Below, piece by piece: positions 18,603 through 27,746 of a stretch of DNA of 64,000 nucleotides. Every line of letters starts with the position of its first letter. Positions within the stretch are counted from its first letter, which is position 1. The notes below the pieces were generated by a model. The model was not told the DNA's origin. It ran no database searches and worked only from the letters and a program-made list of their open reading frames with translations. This DNA is from Rhizobium johnstonii 3841. GTDB lineage: Bacteria > Pseudomonadota > Alphaproteobacteria > Rhizobiales > Rhizobiaceae. The DNA is taken from contig NC_008382.1 of assembly GCF_000009265.1 (NCBI RefSeq), forward strand, positions 62,001 through 126,000, given 5' to 3'. The position numbers and the translations under genes are program-made.

Positions 18603-19893
18603 ATGTGGAAGGCGAAGGAAAAGCAACTGAGTGTTGAGCAAATCAATGGTCATGTTGCGAATAGGAACCGCTTGATCGTCGGTCGAGCACCCGAGAACAC
18701 CGAAATGCTGTTCACGGCGGCCGAACTTTACGGTGCTATGGCGCAGTGCTCCAGCAGAGCGAAGATGGATCAGCATGCGGCGAGAGCTCAGGTTCAGATG
18801 TGCCGCCATCTCATCGCCAGGCACGTCGATGACAAGAATGATCGTTTCGCTTTGTTGGATACTGCCCGGACCCTGAAGGACTATGTCGGAAAAGCCATGA
18901 CCGGTCTCGTTGGTGACGGCATCGCCTATCTTCAGATGGTTCGAGATGGATACCGTTGGGTAGATCATTTCGAAAACCACGCCGTCCATGGCAAGCCGCC
19001 AACCACCCGGTCGCCGGACTATGTCTTCAGTCGCACAGGAGATCTATTCGTCGCCCTTGCAGAGTCCAAAGCGACCAAGGGAGCTTCCCGGGCCGCTTTC
19101 ACAAAAACTGTCAGGGACGGATATCACGGACAAGTCGAGCCCTATCTGGGCCGCAAGATCGGCACCTGGATCGCGTCGCATGGCTATGCCGTCGGCAGCT
19201 GGATGAAGTCGGTGAAGAAGGCCGAGATATTCATCGACCACACGGTGAGTTCAGGTTCGTCATCCGGTAACGGGGAGGACCCTTCCGAAAATTCTGATCC
19301 GCGGAGCGTGCGGTTCGGCAGCTATTGCGGCGTCCTGACTCTCCTGTTTGGGCCTGACATCGGAGAGGCAGCGCGCGATCGCCGCTGGAGACCTTCCGAG
19401 CAGACCTTCACCACCGTTGACTGGCTTGACCGGACGTGGATTGTCGGAGAAGACGCCGAGTGGGAGCCGTTGGTCGTCACTGGGGAAAAGCACCTGATTT
19501 CAAATCGGGACCGGTGCGATTTGTGAATGGTATGGCGCTGGACATGGAAGTTGCTCGGCGTGTCTTTGCTTTGATCGAGTCGAGCGAAGGGATTTGGATC
19601 TCATGGGAGAGCTTCCGGAGTTCCCTGCGGATCTCATCGAGCAGCGAAGCGTTCCGGAGGCGCAATCTTTCCGGACGGCTTTGCCGTTCTCGGTCGGAAG
19701 GAAGACTTGAGCCACTTTTCGCGGATATCGGTGAAGCCGCCGGCGCAGGCCGCGCCTGCGTTGGTTAAAATCGAACTCCCGGCACGCCTTGGTCGCTGGG
19801 GGAATTCGGCTGATTGAGGCTCGATTACCTTCAAGCTCCAACGCGGATGTTGTTGAGGAGAATAAGGCGCGGCTATTCCTCACTCATGAATAG
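18603..19893 (+). pseudogene. PD-(D/E)XK-nuclease-like protein, C-terminally frameshifted
   Basis: From ATG 18603 a 307-residue frame runs to 19526. It contains RSPDYVFSRTGDLFVALAESKATKG, where P-D and E-S-K about 15 residues apart, seen in short pieces as SPDYV and ALAESKAT, look like a PD-(D/E)XK nuclease core. The end is decayed. Plausible protein continues in other frames: GPVRFVNGMALDMEVARRVF from about 19510, DLDLMGELPEFPADLIEQR from about 19590, and EARLPSSSNADVVEENKAR ending at TAG 19893. The original product was probably about 430 residues. I do not recognise the family. The nuclease assignment is inference from one motif. Confidence 0.5.
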
Positions 19894-20071
19894 CTGATGG
19901 TGTTTGTCCGATCGCTGCTTCTGCCCAAATGTCACGAAGCCGGATCCCGCCTGCGAAGAGCCTAAACCTGACCGCCTATGCCAGTTGTTGTGATCATGCC
20001 CAGGGGCGGATTTTCGGGCAGCGTGTATAAAGCGACGTCATTTGGAACCGCACGGAGGATCGAAGGCACCC

Positions 20072-20895
20072 ATGACTGTTGAAAAGCCGCCGAGGAGCGG
20101 ACCCGGCCCCGAAGAGTAAGTGCGCATTTACGCTCGACGTCAGCGTGAACGGTACCGTTTCGACTCCAGCAAGATCGCCCGCGCGGAAAATGTCTACGTG
20201 GCCTGGATCGACCTCATGGGAGCGGGACACCTTATGTCTGTTTCTCTGGAAACAGCCCGCCAACGCGCTGGTTCGACTCCACATGGCGGTGGAGCATGCA
20301 ATAGCAAAGAAGACATCTATCGAGACGCTACCAATCAACGACGGGGTTTTCATTCTCTCCCCGCACAATCTGACATTGAACAGGTCGTGAGGTCGGTGAT
20401 GATCGATCTCTCATCGATATTCATTTCTACTCCTGACCCTCAGAACAAGGTCCTTCTTCGTGGCGGTATTGCCTTCGGTCCGGTCTACCGCGGCGAAGCG
20501 ATCGCTGCGGGTCTCGCTGCCGGCAAACGCGAAAAGCACAAGGAGGCACTCAGCCGTGTCGCTTTCGGGCCGGCAATCATTCAGGCGTATCGAGGGGAGG
20601 GCCCGCCGCGCCACCTTATGGTATCGCAGTTCATGAATCTGCCCGCTCTTTCGCGCCGCCAGCAACGACGCCTTTCCTTATGACCCACTGGTTGTGGTGG
20701 CTGACGCATCCGGATCTCGAACATCCGGATGGTGCCCCGCCGCTCACGATCCTCAAGGAGGTTCTGTGCGGTGACCTCATCAAGCATTTCGCTTGGCTTC
20801 GCTCGACCCTGCTTCTGCATGGACTTCCCGCCGAAAAGCTGACGCAATGGGAGCAGATGGCGCAGCAGTATTTCAGACTGAGGGCTCCCTCGTGA
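20072..20895 (+). pseudogene. Nucleotide-cyclase-like protein, multiply broken
   Basis: One gene can be followed through three frames: MTVEKPPRSG from ATG 20072, an in-frame TAA, then VYVAWIDLMGAGH, a shift to LHMAVEHAIAKKTSIETLPI, a shift back to VLLRGGIAFGPVYRGEAI, and a shift to YGIAVHESARSFAPP ending TAG/TGA by 20895. WIDxMG and RGGIAFGPVxxG resemble the cores of class III nucleotide cyclases (a D/G motif and the RxGIxxGPVxxG strand). At least three lesions make it non-functional. It directly follows the nuclease-like relic. Confidence 0.5.
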
Positions 20896-20911
20896 GCCCT
20901 GGAGCCGACCG

Positions 20912-21139
20912 GTGAAAGCTTTCTGGCGCACCTTTGTTATTTTGTTGTTCCTGACGCCTCCTTCAAGCGGCAGTGAATTCAGGAGCACGGTATGGATCGG
21001 TGCTGTACCCGAAGTCCTGAAGAGCGGAAGCGCTCTCAGACCCGACTTCAACCCTCGTCTGCTAAGCCTCGATCATGAAGGCGCGTCAGACTTGGCGACC
21101 GGGATCGTCACGTCATTACCGTCCTTGAACTCGAACTGA
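20912..21139 (+). CDS. Possible short exported protein
   Basis: A 75-residue ORF starts with GTG at 20912. The first 20 residues (V-KAFWRTFVILLFLTPPSSG) look like a signal peptide. The remainder is not recognised and its 3' end overlaps the leftward hypothetical ORF at 21073, so one of the two is likely spurious or truncated here. Confidence 0.25.
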   Translation: MKAFWRTFVILLFLTPPSSGSEFRSTVWIGAVPEVLKSGSALRPDFNPRLLSLDHEGASDLATGIVTSLPSLNSN

Positions 21140-21342
21140 CGTTTGATCACCTCGGTTGGCCTTTCTTCGCTCGGGTCTGAAACATTAAGCTGCACGCCGT
21201 GAGAATAAGAGACGCGTGGCGTGGCCATGTATTTCAGCATGGGGGCCGTAAAAGTCTCAGCTTTGTGGGTCAGATCGAATAGCAAAGCGCAGAATAACGC
21301 GATGTGATCAGTCCCATTGGGTTCCGACGGTGCCACCCACAT
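21073..21342 (-). CDS. Hypothetical protein, probably a C-terminal fragment
   Basis: The 89-residue frame has protein-like composition (NGTDHIALFCALLFDLTHKA, KRQFEFKDGNDVTIPV). The frame is open for about 30 more codons upstream (VGVYSQEGFSPTLRPVPYFG...) to a stop near 21440 with no obvious start, suggesting a 5'-truncated gene. I do not recognise the family and see no membrane segment. Confidence 0.4.
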   Translation of the reverse strand: MWVAPSEPNGTDHIALFCALLFDLTHKAETFTAPMLKYMATPRVSYSHGVQLNVSDPSEERPTEVIKRQFEFKDGNDVTIPVAKSDAPS

Positions 21343-21521
21343 GAACTGGTTTGGTGCTCCAAAATAAGGAACTGGTCGCAGCGTTGGTGAAAAACCTTCT
21401 TGGGAATAGACGCCTACCGGCGGCTGGGCTGGACCTCCTCAAAGCCTAGCTTGGAAGGACATGCCATCGAACACCGGCAGGAAAAAGAACCGTGCCATCG
21501 GTCGCCTGATGAACCGTGCCC

Positions 21522-22439
21522 TCAGCGGGGGATAAGTCCAAACCGGTACGCTTCGTCCAAGAGGTCGCGGACGGAGGAGGGCTGCCACTTCTTGCCGCCT
21601 CGCGCTGGACGTTCTCCCATCTGGTCCAATTGAGCGCCAATATCGCGAAGCGATAAATCGGGGTCAGCAATGGCGATAGCCGCCACAAGCTTCATCAGGT
21701 GGTCCTCCGGCGCGCGACGGGGGGACCGGGCAAGGAGCTCCTTCTCAGCAAGCTTCTCGCGGACCATGCGATGAACCGCGCGGCGAAGGCGCTCGACGGT
21801 CCAATCGTGGCCGCGACGATTGAGCACCCGAACCACATTGTCCCAGCTGTGCTGGGGCCTGAGTTGCCGCACCAACGGCAGCCACGTCTGCGCCGACGCG
21901 ATGAGTTCATCGAGATAGAGTTTCTCGCGTGCTTGCGACACCGCTTTGATCGCCTCCGGTCGCCGTTCTCGCAGGCCGGGGTTTCCGGGAAGTTTGCCGC
22001 GCGCCTTGGCCGCCTTGATGCCAGCTTTGGTGCGTTCGGCGATCAGCGCTCTCTCGAGCTGCGCGACCGCGCCGAGAACCTGGAGGGAAAACATGCCCTG
22101 TGGCGTGGAGGTATCGATCGGATCACGGATCGACCGAAAATGGACACCACGCTCTTCGAGATCTTCGATCACTTGCAGAAGATGGCTGACCGATCGGGCG
22201 AGGCGATCCAACCGGACGACGACCAGCACGTCGCCGTCTGCGAGCTCGCCGAGCAGTCTCGTCAGAACCGGGCGCGCCCGCGATGCGCCCGAACCGTGCT
22301 CCTGAAAAATCCGCTCGCAGCCGGCGGCACGCAACTCGTCCATCTGAGCGTCATGGACCTGGTCGTCAGTCGAAACGCGTGCATAGCCGATAAGGCGCTT
22401 CGGCGCTGGCGATGTGTTGATGGCTTGCCGCTTTGCCAT
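21522..22439 (-). CDS. Serine recombinase of the resolvase/invertase family
   Basis: Starting at ATG 22439 (MAKRQAINTS), the 305-residue product has a resolvase catalytic domain: LIGYARVSTDDQ (nucleophilic Ser), LVVVRLDRLARSVSHL (Arg cluster), GMFSLQVLGAVAQLERALIAERTKAG (long E-helix, read in parts). An unusually long C-terminal DNA-binding portion follows. In-frame ATGs at 22454 and 22466 are alternatives. Intact frame. It probably resolves cointegrates or inverts a segment. A near-palindrome GTACATTGTAC at 22461-22471 could be an operator or crossover-associated site. Confidence 0.88.
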   Translation of the reverse strand: MAKRQAINTSPAPKRLIGYARVSTDDQVHDAQMDELRAAGCERIFQEHGSGASRARPVLTRLLGELADGDVLVVVRLDRLARSVSHLLQVIEDLEERGVHFRSIRDPIDTSTPQGMFSLQVLGAVAQLERALIAERTKAGIKAAKARGKLPGNPGLRERRPEAIKAVSQAREKLYLDELIASAQTWLPLVRQLRPQHSWDNVVRVLNRRGHDWTVERLRRAVHRMVREKLAEKELLARSPRRAPEDHLMKLVAAIAIADPDLSLRDIGAQLDQMGERPARGGKKWQPSSVRDLLDEAYRFGLIPR

Positions 22440-22471
22440 GATTTTCTCGAGCATTCTCCGGTACATTGTAC

Positions 22472-22990
22472 AGATAAGGGATGCGTGAGAAAATGACCAG
22501 TTGCAAGCGTGTTTTATGATCCAAATGCAGCCCCACCAGACTCGAAAAACCGCATCGGACGAGCATCCGGTCGTAACCAACATGAAACGCGCTCTGTTGG
22601 CCATCTGCGGCGGAAATGCCTGAAAATAAGGAGATCGGAGGAGGGGAGGGCCAGGAAAACCCGTTTGAGTGTAAAGACGATGGAGAATTCTGCGCTCATC
22701 GGCAGGGCAGGGCTGCTCTGAGTGGTCTGCAGAGCAGAGACGTTTCCCCCGAACCTAGCCGAAATCTCCTCGAAAGGCCGGAAAACAAAGCGTTTCCGGT
22801 CATCTAGGATGGCTGACACGGTGATTTGCGCCTCGAGATCAATAACCATCGATAACCAGTACTTATCGATGGTGAGAAGGCCGGCTGTGGTTCATGGTTG
22901 GTTGCGGAAGCAAAGGTCTCGTTAAATACCGTTATGCGCTCTAGTAGCCTATAATTCAATGGCCTAACTGCCGCGATCCGACGGAAACAA
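22472..22990. other. Gene-poor stretch, no feature recognised
   Basis: About 520 bases upstream of the serine recombinase contain only short, unconvincing ORFs on both strands. A small dyad around ATCGATAACC...TATCGATGG (22847-22873) is visible. No promoter or IS end could be assigned with confidence. Confidence 0.4.
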
Positions 22991-22991
22991 T

Positions 22992-23035
22992 GGTCAAATT
23001 CGGTAAGCGGGGCTGATTTGGTGGCCATGCCGACA
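22992..23035 (+). repeat. Left member of a 44-bp imperfect direct repeat
   Basis: The sequence around CAAATTCGG...GGGGC-GATTTGGTGG-ATGCCG recurs in the same orientation at 27332-27376. The pair brackets the IS66-like transposase, the IS91-type transposase and the tyrosine recombinase. Confidence 0.6.
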
Positions 23036-23089
23036 CAATCAGCATGTCTGACGCAGCGCAGGGTGCTCGTGCGCAAAGGCCGAGAGCGT

Positions 23090-24763
23090 TCAGGCGCGTG
23101 CTGCAACCATCGAGGCGAGGGGTGCCACAAGATGATCTTCGTCACCGATCCCCAGCCGATCGCCGAGATAGTGCCAGAACGACAGGCCGAGCTTTTGGCA
23201 GGTCTTCATCAGGCCGAGCATGCTGTCACGCGCCTGCCGACCGTTGCGACTGACCGTGCCGCCGGAAATCTTTCGCTTGATGACAAGTCCGCGCAGATCT
23301 CTTTCCGACGCATTGGTATGGAGCGGGGTTTCAGGCCGCTCCAGAACCCGCAGCAGTTCGGCCTTACGGCGACCCAGGCGAAACAGCAGTTTGTCGAGGT
23401 CGCCATAACCGGTGCGCAGCGAAAAAATCCGATCGAACCGGGCCTGAAGGCCCCGGGCTGCACGGGGATCAGGTCTTCGCTGAAAGGCTTTCAGGGCCTT
23501 GTAAAAGTGCCAGACAAGCTCGCGCAGGGTTTCGACGTGTTTCACTTGGCCGGGCGTCGCCGGCATAAGCTTGTGCAGCAAACGCTCTGCGTGGACCCAG
23601 CACAGCGCATGGGTGCCGACACGGAATTGTCCGGCATCGTCGGACACGATCACCGCATTGCCGACCAGACCGTGATGGCGGATGGCGCCCCAGATGCCGG
23701 CCTCGGCAAACGGGCGGATTATTTCCTTGTCGAAGATGTTGATACCATTGGCGGCCAGATACTCTAGAAACGGAACCTGATTGGCAAACCGCCGCGGTTC
23801 ACATGTCTTCAAATGCGCCAGAAGGGCGGGGTCCACCTGACGGGTTTCCAGAAAGGTGAAGGCGGCATCATTGAGAACATAGTCCTGATAGTTGCCGCGC
23901 AGCAGGGCCAGAAAGTTCAGCCGCGACTTCGACGGCGTCGTGCGGAAGGCGGTGAAATGTTCGCCACCGATCTGTGTCGTATGGAAATTGCGGTTGGCAT
24001 GACGGGCACCTGTGTCGTCGACGGTGACAAAGGGAGCCGAGACCAGGCCGGCATGCAGCACGGCGGCATCCTCGGCATGAAAGCCGTCCAGCCGCTCTGT
24101 CAAAAACCGGATGACCTGGCGTTTGGAAATCTCGACACCGACATCGTTCAGCAAGGTCGTCAATCGCTGCGTTGTGACCTGCCCATGGCTATGAAGCATC
24201 AGGCAGAAGCGACGCAGACTGGCGCCGTAGCCGCCCTTTATCCCTGCTGGCAGCGGCGCAATGATCGTGCGTCCTTCCGGTGTCACCCAGCATTCGCGGC
24301 GATAGCGCACCACTTCGGCCCGCACAACCAGATCCCGGACCACGCAATCCTTGTAGCCTTTAAACCGCGATCCAGGTGGGGCTCTGGCAGGCAGCACCTC
24401 TTCGCGCGTGGCGCTCCCCGTGTCGCCCTTCGGCCCGCGACGCCGCGCAGGCTTTCGGCTGCCGGCAACCGTCTTGTCGCTCGTTGCCTGGTCCATACCC
24501 GAGGGTCTGAACGGTGGGCGTGGCGGCAGGTTTTTAAGTCGCGCAATCTCGTCGCGCAGAAGCTGGTTGTCGACCTTCAGCCGCGTGTTCTCGATCCTCA
24601 GCTGATCGTTTTCTTCTCGAAGCTTTCGGTTGTCAGCCTCGAGCGCCTCAATCCGGATCTCTGCCCGATCGGCCCGCGCCACCAGACCAGTCACGAGCTC
24701 GCGCAGCGCCTTCAGCGACAGCGTATCGGCATGCTCGGCCATGGGGAGGCGGCGCTTCGTCAT
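23090..24763 (-). CDS. IS66-like transposase
   Basis: The 557-residue product has an N-terminal coiled coil (about residues 15-75, IEALEADNRKLREENDQLRI), a linker rich in Pro/Arg, and a DDE core: PFVTVDDTGARHANRN (first Asp), VIVSDDAGQF, HALCWVHAERLLHKL and TNASERDLRGLVIKRKISGG near the C-terminus. These are features of IS66-type TnpC proteins, but no tnpA or tnpB accompanies it. The frame is intact. Confidence 0.8.
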   Translation of the reverse strand: MTKRRLPMAEHADTLSLKALRELVTGLVARADRAEIRIEALEADNRKLREENDQLRIENTRLKVDNQLLRDEIARLKNLPPRPPFRPSGMDQATSDKTVAGSRKPARRRGPKGDTGSATREEVLPARAPPGSRFKGYKDCVVRDLVVRAEVVRYRRECWVTPEGRTIIAPLPAGIKGGYGASLRRFCLMLHSHGQVTTQRLTTLLNDVGVEISKRQVIRFLTERLDGFHAEDAAVLHAGLVSAPFVTVDDTGARHANRNFHTTQIGGEHFTAFRTTPSKSRLNFLALLRGNYQDYVLNDAAFTFLETRQVDPALLAHLKTCEPRRFANQVPFLEYLAANGINIFDKEIIRPFAEAGIWGAIRHHGLVGNAVIVSDDAGQFRVGTHALCWVHAERLLHKLMPATPGQVKHVETLRELVWHFYKALKAFQRRPDPRAARGLQARFDRIFSLRTGYGDLDKLLFRLGRRKAELLRVLERPETPLHTNASERDLRGLVIKRKISGGTVSRNGRQARDSMLGLMKTCQKLGLSFWHYLGDRLGIGDEDHLVAPLASMVAARA

Positions 24764-24770
24764 AAAGGAA

Positions 24771-24786
24771 GTGAATCATGATTCAC
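24771..24786. promoter_or_regulatory. Perfect 16-bp palindrome upstream of IS66-like transposase
   Basis: GTGAATCATGATTCAC is a perfect palindrome 7 bases upstream of the transposase start. It could be an operator or part of an IS end. The function is unknown. Confidence 0.35.
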
Positions 24787-25147
24787 AAAAAATCGGAATC
24801 TGGAGGGTTCTGTGAGGTCCGTTCGCTATGCGTGCGGCATTCACTGATCGGACCTCATTGAAGCCGGATTGAGCGAAGGCGCGGGTTGTTTGGCGCTATG
24901 GGGATTTAGTCGAAGCGGTGGATGGCGTTTGGCAGAATCGAGCCTTGCCGGAGCACCTGGACAGGTCTGGAAGGAGATTCTTGCCGGTATGCGGTGTCTT
25001 TGACGCTCCTGTCGGCTGGTTTGCATCGGCCGACCCCTTGGTTCTGTGGCGGTTTACGTCGCTCAGGCACGCATTGGCCAAAACACTCGCCTCGCGGCTC
25101 CCGGCATGCCGACGCTGATCGTTGCAATGATGCTGCGCGTGATATGA
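24787..25147. other. Spacer between two transposase genes
   Basis: About 360 bases separate the IS66-like and IS91-type transposases. I find only short implausible ORFs and no recognisable terminal inverted repeat. Confidence 0.4.
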
Positions 25148-26323
25148 TCATGAACTGTCTTTCCATGCTGGCCGGCGTACCGGCTGGAGCGGGGTCCATG
25201 CGCCGATGATTGTCATGGCTCCGCCACAACAGGGACAGCGATGCGCCAAGGGTGGTGGCTTTGCGTCCGGTTCTTCGACCGGGTGTTCCGGCGGCGGGAC
25301 GTCGAGCAGGCTTCGGCACAGATCCAGCTTCAGTTGCCGATGGCCATTGGCAAGCAAGCCGAAGTGACGAATGCGGTGGAAGCCGTCCGGAACGATGTGA
25401 AGCAGGAAACGGCGGATGAACTCGTGGGCATCAAGCGTCATTACCTTTTGCCTGCCGCCCGTTCGATAATCCTTCCATCGGAATGTGACGCGATCGCCAT
25501 CGATGCTGACGAGGCGGGAATTGGAGATGGCAATGCGATGGGTATAGCGCCCGAGATAGGCCAGCACCTGTTCGGGTCCGGCAAATGGCGGCTTGGCGTA
25601 GACCACCCAGTCGACACGCCGCGCTTCTTTGACGATGCGATTGAACGCGGCCGGATCGGCCAGGCCGGCGATATCGCCAAAGAACCGAAGCTGGCCCAGG
25701 TCGTAGGCCTGCTTCAGCTCTTCGAGAAACAGCCGCCGGAACAGGCGTGACAGAACCCGCACGGGCAGGAAGAAGTTTGCCCGGCAGGCAACCCAGCGGG
25801 ACTGGTCGGCCGACAATCCGCCGCCCGGCACGATGCAATGGATATGCGGGTGATAATGGAGCGTCTGGCCCCAGGAGTGCAACACCGCGATGAAGCCAAT
25901 CTCTGCACCCAGATGCTTGGGATCGGCAGCAAGCCTGCGCAGCGTCTCGGCGACAGCGCGAAAGAGGATCGTGTAAACGGCATTTTTGTTCTGGAAGGCG
26001 ATTGCGGCGATCTGCTGCGGTAGGGTGAAAACCACGTGGAAATAGCCGACCGGCAGAAGGTCGGCCTGCCGGGCAGCAAGCCAGTCACGGCTCGCCTGTC
26101 CCTGGCACTTCGGGCAATGCCGGTTGCGGCAGGAATTATAGGCGATGCGGAACGCCGCGCAGTCCTGACATTGCTGGACATGCCCGCCCAGGCGAGCGGT
26201 CCGGCACATCTCGACCGCACTCATGACCCGGCGTTCGACACGCCCGAGATGAGCGTCGTGTGTTTGGCGATATCTTTCCCCGTGGCGGCGAAAAATGTCC
26301 GCCACCTGCAGTCCCGCCGCCAT
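25148..26323 (-). CDS. IS91-family Y2/HUH transposase
   Basis: The 391-residue product starts with a zinc-binding region (CQDCAAFRIAYNSCRNRHCPKCQG), then the HUH motif LHYHPHIHCIVPGGG and the Tyr-containing YLGRYTHRIAISN. This is the rolling-circle transposase of IS91-type elements. A C-terminal Cys-x-x-Cys (RCPCCGG) is present. It lies 14 bases downstream of a tyrosine recombinase, a pairing common in rhizobial IS91-type elements. The frame is intact. Confidence 0.88.
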   Translation of the reverse strand: MAAGLQVADIFRRHGERYRQTHDAHLGRVERRVMSAVEMCRTARLGGHVQQCQDCAAFRIAYNSCRNRHCPKCQGQASRDWLAARQADLLPVGYFHVVFTLPQQIAAIAFQNKNAVYTILFRAVAETLRRLAADPKHLGAEIGFIAVLHSWGQTLHYHPHIHCIVPGGGLSADQSRWVACRANFFLPVRVLSRLFRRLFLEELKQAYDLGQLRFFGDIAGLADPAAFNRIVKEARRVDWVVYAKPPFAGPEQVLAYLGRYTHRIAISNSRLVSIDGDRVTFRWKDYRTGGRQKVMTLDAHEFIRRFLLHIVPDGFHRIRHFGLLANGHRQLKLDLCRSLLDVPPPEHPVEEPDAKPPPLAHRCPCCGGAMTIIGAWTPLQPVRRPAWKDSS

Positions 26324-26336
26324 AGCGAAGCTATGC

Positions 26337-27197
26337 TCAGCCTGGCGGCACCACCTCTAGCGTCAGCCGGTCGAGCGGGCTGGTCGTGCTGCGGATCAGC
26401 GTATTGGAAACCTTCGTGTAGCGTGCCGTGGTGGACAGATTGTTGTGGCCGAGCAAAACCTGAATGATGCGGATGTCGGTTCCGCTTTCCAGAAGATGGG
26501 TGGCAAAGCTGTGACGCAGCGTATGTACCGTCACCCTTTTGTCGATGCCGGCAGCAGTGCACGCCGAACGGCAGGCAGAATACAGAACCTGGACGTCAAT
26601 GGGCTTGGTCTCGTCCCGGCCCGGAAACAGCCAGACCTCGGGTCTCGCCAGCCGCCAATAGACCCGCAGGATCGCGAGCAACTGCGCTGACAGCATGACG
26701 TTGCGATCCTTTCCGCCCTTGCCATGCTCGACGCGGATGATGCCGCGCTCGCCATCAATGTCGCGGACCTTGAGATGGACAGCTTCCGAGGCGCGCAGCC
26801 CCGCCGCATAAGCTGTCGTCAATGCGGTGCGGGTCCTCAGGCTCGGAACCGCTTCCAGAAACCGCACGATCTCGTCGCCGTTTAGGATCGTCGGAAGCTT
26901 GGCGGGTGTCCGGGCATAAGCAATGCGCTCCGGTATCTCGCCATGACCAAGCGTGACGCCAAAGAAGAACCGCAGGGCACAAACTGTCTGGTTCAAGGCC
27001 GGCCATGATAGGCCCGATGAGACCAGATGCACCTGAAACGCGCGCACGTCTTCCAGTCCAAGACGGTCTGGCGATCGCCCGAAATAGCGCGAGAACTTCG
27101 TCACCGCATGCAAATACGATCGTTGCGTCGCTGGCGAAAGATTGCGGATCGTCATGTCATCGATCATGCGCCGGCGTAGCGGGCTTATCTCTGTCAT
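26337..27197 (-). CDS. Tyrosine recombinase associated with IS91-type element
   Basis: The start is MTEISPLRRR at 27197, spaced 6 bases after AGGAG. The 286-residue XerC/D-like integrase has an N-terminal SAM-like domain (NLSPATQRSYLHAVTKFSRYF) and a catalytic domain: TAYAAGLRASEAVHLKVRDI (Arg), HTLRHSFATHLLESG (His, Arg), LLGHNNLSTTARYTKV (His and nucleophilic Tyr). The full catalytic set is present, unlike the recombinase at 4051. Confidence 0.88.
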   Translation of the reverse strand: MTEISPLRRRMIDDMTIRNLSPATQRSYLHAVTKFSRYFGRSPDRLGLEDVRAFQVHLVSSGLSWPALNQTVCALRFFFGVTLGHGEIPERIAYARTPAKLPTILNGDEIVRFLEAVPSLRTRTALTTAYAAGLRASEAVHLKVRDIDGERGIIRVEHGKGGKDRNVMLSAQLLAILRVYWRLARPEVWLFPGRDETKPIDVQVLYSACRSACTAAGIDKRVTVHTLRHSFATHLLESGTDIRIIQVLLGHNNLSTTARYTKVSNTLIRSTTSPLDRLTLEVVPPG

Positions 27198-27331
27198 CGT
27201 CATCTCCTGTTCAAAGGTCGGGCTAAAACAGCCCAATCCTTCAAATCAGAAGCGCATCATGCAATCCCGCGCTCCAAATGCCGCGATAGCGGCTTCGTTC
27301 AATCCCCCCTGCCACCAGATCTGCTCCAGTT

Positions 27332-27376
27332 ACCAAATTCGGGGTACGTGGGGCAGATTTGGTGGCGATGCCGGTT
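27332..27376 (+). repeat. Right member of the 44-bp imperfect direct repeat
   Basis: It is similar to 22992-23035 over about 44 bases with a small gap. Together the two copies enclose about 4.3 kb of transposase and recombinase genes. Confidence 0.6.
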
Positions 27377-27462
27377 TGTCAGGCAATTGTGTCGCTGACC
27401 AGCTTCTATCATAATCGGGATCGTCCTTGAAGAAGACTGCCGTTTTAGGGTGGAGCCGTGCC

Positions 27463-27568
27463 ATGACCGACATCGATATCGACACGCTCGATGAGACCGA
27501 ACTGCTGGCGTTGAACGAGCGTATCGTCGAACGGCTTCATCTTCTGCATCGGCAAAAGACAGATCAAG
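27463..27568 (+). pseudogene. Small protein N-terminus cut by IS6-type relic
   Basis: ATG 27463 opens a frame starting MTDIDIDTLDETELLALNER that resembles the start of short rhizobial helical proteins of unknown function. After about 36 codons it reads into the IS6-family end at 27569. No downstream part is seen. Confidence 0.45.
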
Positions 27569-27746
27569 GGGCCTGTCGCAAATTTTTCCGCTTAACCCTA
27601 TGTTGACCATCCGCAGAGAATTTGCCGCTCCGAAAGTTGCGGAGCGAACCGATGATTCTGAATGCCATAGCCGAAAAGCTGAAGCGCCAGTCGAAGGATG
27701 ATTTCAAAGGCAGGCATTTCGAGGCATGGCTGATTGTACAGGCGGT
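27569..27746 (+). mobile_element. Left-end relic of IS6-family type A
   Basis: These 178 bases match the left end and first about 45 codons of the complete copies at 34995, 41490 and 52076 (GGGCCTGTCGCAAATTTTTC end; frame MPLRKLRSEPMILNAIAEKL). It stops abruptly where IS5/IS427-type sequence begins. Confidence 0.88.

Noticed and set aside
23018..24781. Long rightward frames over the IS66-like transposase
   Set aside because: They are antisense shadows; the leftward frame has the transposase motifs.
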